From positions 1 to 26,836 of IMG/VR virus record IMGVR_UViG_3300032053_000432: DNA of 26,836 nucleotides; one strand, given 5' to 3'. How positions within the stretch are numbered: the stretch's first letter is position 1; each line of letters begins with the position of its first letter. Below are positions 25,231 through 26,836 of the stretch, in pieces. The stretch is from a virus. The notes under the pieces are model-generated. The model saw nothing but the letters and a program-made list of their open reading frames with translations. It was not told the DNA's origin and did not search any database. Position numbers and translations under genes: made by a program.

Positions 25231-26836
25231 ATGGCTTACACCATCACCCAGCGGTCACGGATAACGGCAGCGGATGGCGCTGTTCTAGACCAATTTGGTT
25301 GTTCGATAGGATTAAACGCCAACACTCTTATCGTAGGCGCTCAAGGCGTTGACGGTGCGGGGCACCCATACTGTGGCGCAGCGTACATCTATACTAGGCC
25401 AGCCATAGCCGGTGTTTGGTCGCTACAGCAAAAGTTGCAGGAGACTTTCCCGGCATACTTCGAGGAGCCCCTCCCTGTCCCTGGCGGGTATTGGCCGTAC
25501 AATCTTCCGTTCAGGAGAAGCTACAAGAACCCATACTATGGCTGTTTGGTCGGCCTGTGGCAGGCAAACATTGCGGCGGTTGCGGTCCGTCTACCGTGGG
25601 ATGCCGCGTGGGAGCCACTGTATGAATCATGGGCCAGCCACTATCACCCAATGGATCCTTTCGGCACTTGTACGTTTGGCTACTGCGGTGGTCCGTGGCA
25701 GGTGATTACCTATGCACGGGCGGCCGGTGTGTGGAGCCAGTTGGCCATTGGGAAGTTGGACCCTCTGGACTATTACGCCTACACGGCACCTGCTAATCCT
25801 TGGCCAGACCCCAGCGGAGTGCCCACGTCCATCCGCGCGTTTCCGTATTCCATCTCCTCCCTTGCTGTGGGCGATGGAATTGTAGCTGCGGGTTGCATCC
25901 AGCGGAGTTGGAACGAGTCCGTGTTTAGTTACTACGGGGTAAATTCCCACCACGGGTCCGGTGCGGTTACGGTGTTCAGCGGAGGGTCGGAGGTTTGTTG
26001 CATCGATGACCCGGACAAGCACCCGGGGGAGTTTGTCACTCCCTTCCCCTACTACGATAACCGCTTCGGGTCAAGTGTCTCCATTTGTCCGTTGACTGGG
26101 ACAACGATGGTGATTGGTGCCATCAAGGCGCTGGGTGGTTCTGGTCGAGGGCGGGTGTATGTCTTCACAGGTTCTGGTGGCAGCTGGTCCCTTCAACAAA
26201 CCATATCCCCTGCCACGGGGTCTTGTTCGACCTTTGGAACGAGTGTGGCGGTCTATGGCGACTACCTGGTTGTCGGCGCCCCCACGCTGGTCCGTGGGGA
26301 GGTCCATATCTATAAGCGAACGGGCGTGGTCTGGGCTGAGCAGGCGTTGCTTACAGACGCCGCTGGGGCTCGTTTCGGGTCCACAGTTGGCATTGACAAA
26401 AACACCGTGCTCGTCGGCGACCCAATGGTGGGCGCCGGGGCCTACGGACAGATCTCCGCCTACTACCGGGCTGGGACAACCTGGACCCTGGTCGGTAGAA
26501 AATACTCCACCCCAACAGGCAACAGCGAGTACATGACCCAGCAAGGCGTGGCCGCCCTTGGAGATGGCGTACCGACCTACATGGCTGCGGTGCAGAGGTA
26601 TTCCGCCGGGGCTAACACAGGGGCGGTAGTTGAGTTCTATGTGGCCAGTCCAGGACCGGGCTACCCGAGCATCACCAACAATTCCCCGCTGTGGTCGGGG
26701 GTGCTCCCTAACGTGGACCTTACCTTCCAGTTGATAGACCCAGACCTGCGCGCCGACTTGGACCCCACCAAGACCCGGGTATGGGTCAACGGCGCCGTGA
26801 TCTACGAAAACGAGGTGCCGGTCAGTGGCTGGTTTG
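25231..26836 (+). CDS. FG-GAP (integrin-like) beta-propeller tail protein, 3' partial
   Basis: Read by hand: ATG 25231 begins a frame open to the window edge (535 codons, no stop). An in-frame TAA at 25222 and a weak ribosome site (TAGGT, 25210-25214) mean it may depend on coupling to the collagen gene. Seven units of about 45-70 residues can be seen (near 20-69, 100-170, 203-257, 276-325, 333-378, 381-425 and 432-474). The clear ones have the FG-GAP form: FGCSIG...LIVGA, FGSSVS...MVIGA, FGTSVA...LVVGA and FGSTVG...VLVGD, each followed by a Gly-x-V/I-x-h-Y/F strand and often a W-S/A-x-x-Q turn. This is the fold of integrin alpha heads. After 475 an Ig-like segment starts (LTFQLIDPDL, TRVWVNGAVIYEN). 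Ten cysteines are unusual for a tail protein. Likely an adhesin. Confidence 0.85.
   Translation, partial: MAYTITQRSRITAADGAVLDQFGCSIGLNANTLIVGAQGVDGAGHPYCGAAYIYTRPAIAGVWSLQQKLQETFPAYFEEPLPVPGGYWPYNLPFRRSYKNPYYGCLVGLWQANIAAVAVRLPWDAAWEPLYESWASHYHPMDPFGTCTFGYCGGPWQVITYARAAGVWSQLAIGKLDPLDYYAYTAPANPWPDPSGVPTSIRAFPYSISSLAVGDGIVAAGCIQRSWNESVFSYYGVNSHHGSGAVTVFSGGSEVCCIDDPDKHPGEFVTPFPYYDNRFGSSVSICPLTGTTMVIGAIKALGGSGRGRVYVFTGSGGSWSLQQTISPATGSCSTFGTSVAVYGDYLVVGAPTLVRGEVHIYKRTGVVWAEQALLTDAAGARFGSTVGIDKNTVLVGDPMVGAGAYGQISAYYRAGTTWTLVGRKYSTPTGNSEYMTQQGVAALGDGVPTYMAAVQRYSAGANTGAVVEFYVASPGPGYPSITNNSPLWSGVLPNVDLTFQLIDPDLRADLDPTKTRVWVNGAVIYENEVPVSGWF

Noticed and set aside
25412-26544. Several short open frames on both strands in the last 1.4 kb
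   Set aside because: They overlap the long frame from 25231 that carries the FG-GAP repeats and runs off the window edge.

Overview
The window is a block of virion-structure genes from a tailed phage (or a prophage of one) with a contractile tail, i.e. myovirus morphology. All genes are on the + strand, tightly packed, and very often coupled by short stop/start overlaps (GTGA, ATGA, TGATG). The DNA looks high in GC (about 60% by eye), GTG starts are common, and no host genes, tRNAs or integrase are visible. The host cannot be named from this sequence.

Layout. (1) 2-1250: two neighbouring, apparently paralogous lectin-like (LamG/concanavalin-type jelly-roll) proteins, the first cut by the window edge. 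(2) 1251-4888: a short non-coding gap with a candidate promoter and a 15-codon hydrophobic mini-ORF, then a coupled enzyme cassette: GT4-type glycosyltransferase, radical SAM protein with a cobalamin-binding-like N-terminus, and a protein with two class I methyltransferase domains. (3) 4881-6954: small virion-type proteins (coiled coil, Ig-like, a decapeptide-repeat protein, a BppU-like protein and a beta-rich protein). (4) 6958-9957: head-tail connector (gp6-like), head-closure candidate, tail-completion (HK97 gp10/Mu gpG-like) and a large unknown protein in the tail-terminator slot. (5) 9972-14500: an oversized tail sheath, tail tube, a strong hairpin, and a tail assembly chaperone with a predicted -1 frameshift at C CCT TTC. 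(6) 14500-22764: tape measure, CIS-tube/LysM protein, a hairpin-rich gap, then hub, spike, gp25-like wedge and baseplate J protein. (7) 22768-26836: a collagen-like fibre ending in a beta-helix, then a long protein running off the window edge that reads as a seven-bladed FG-GAP (integrin-like) beta-propeller.

How the parts fit: region 4 closes the head and joins it to the tail. Region 5 supplies the contractile sheath, the tube and the chaperone that coats the tape measure. Region 6 is hub, spike and wedge. Region 7 is the adhesion apparatus. Regions 2 and 3 lie among structural genes before the neck, so the enzymes may modify virion proteins (glycosylation plus methylation) and the small beta proteins may decorate the head or neck. 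That role is inferred from position and family only.

The strongest items for follow-up are the frameshift in the chaperone, the FG-GAP propeller as a phage tail adhesin, the collagen fibre with four identical one-residue phase breaks and mostly Thr at the Y position, the glycosyltransferase/B12-type radical SAM/double methyltransferase cassette, the exact ten-residue repeats at 5938-6087, and the tandem insertion domains in the 1008-residue sheath.
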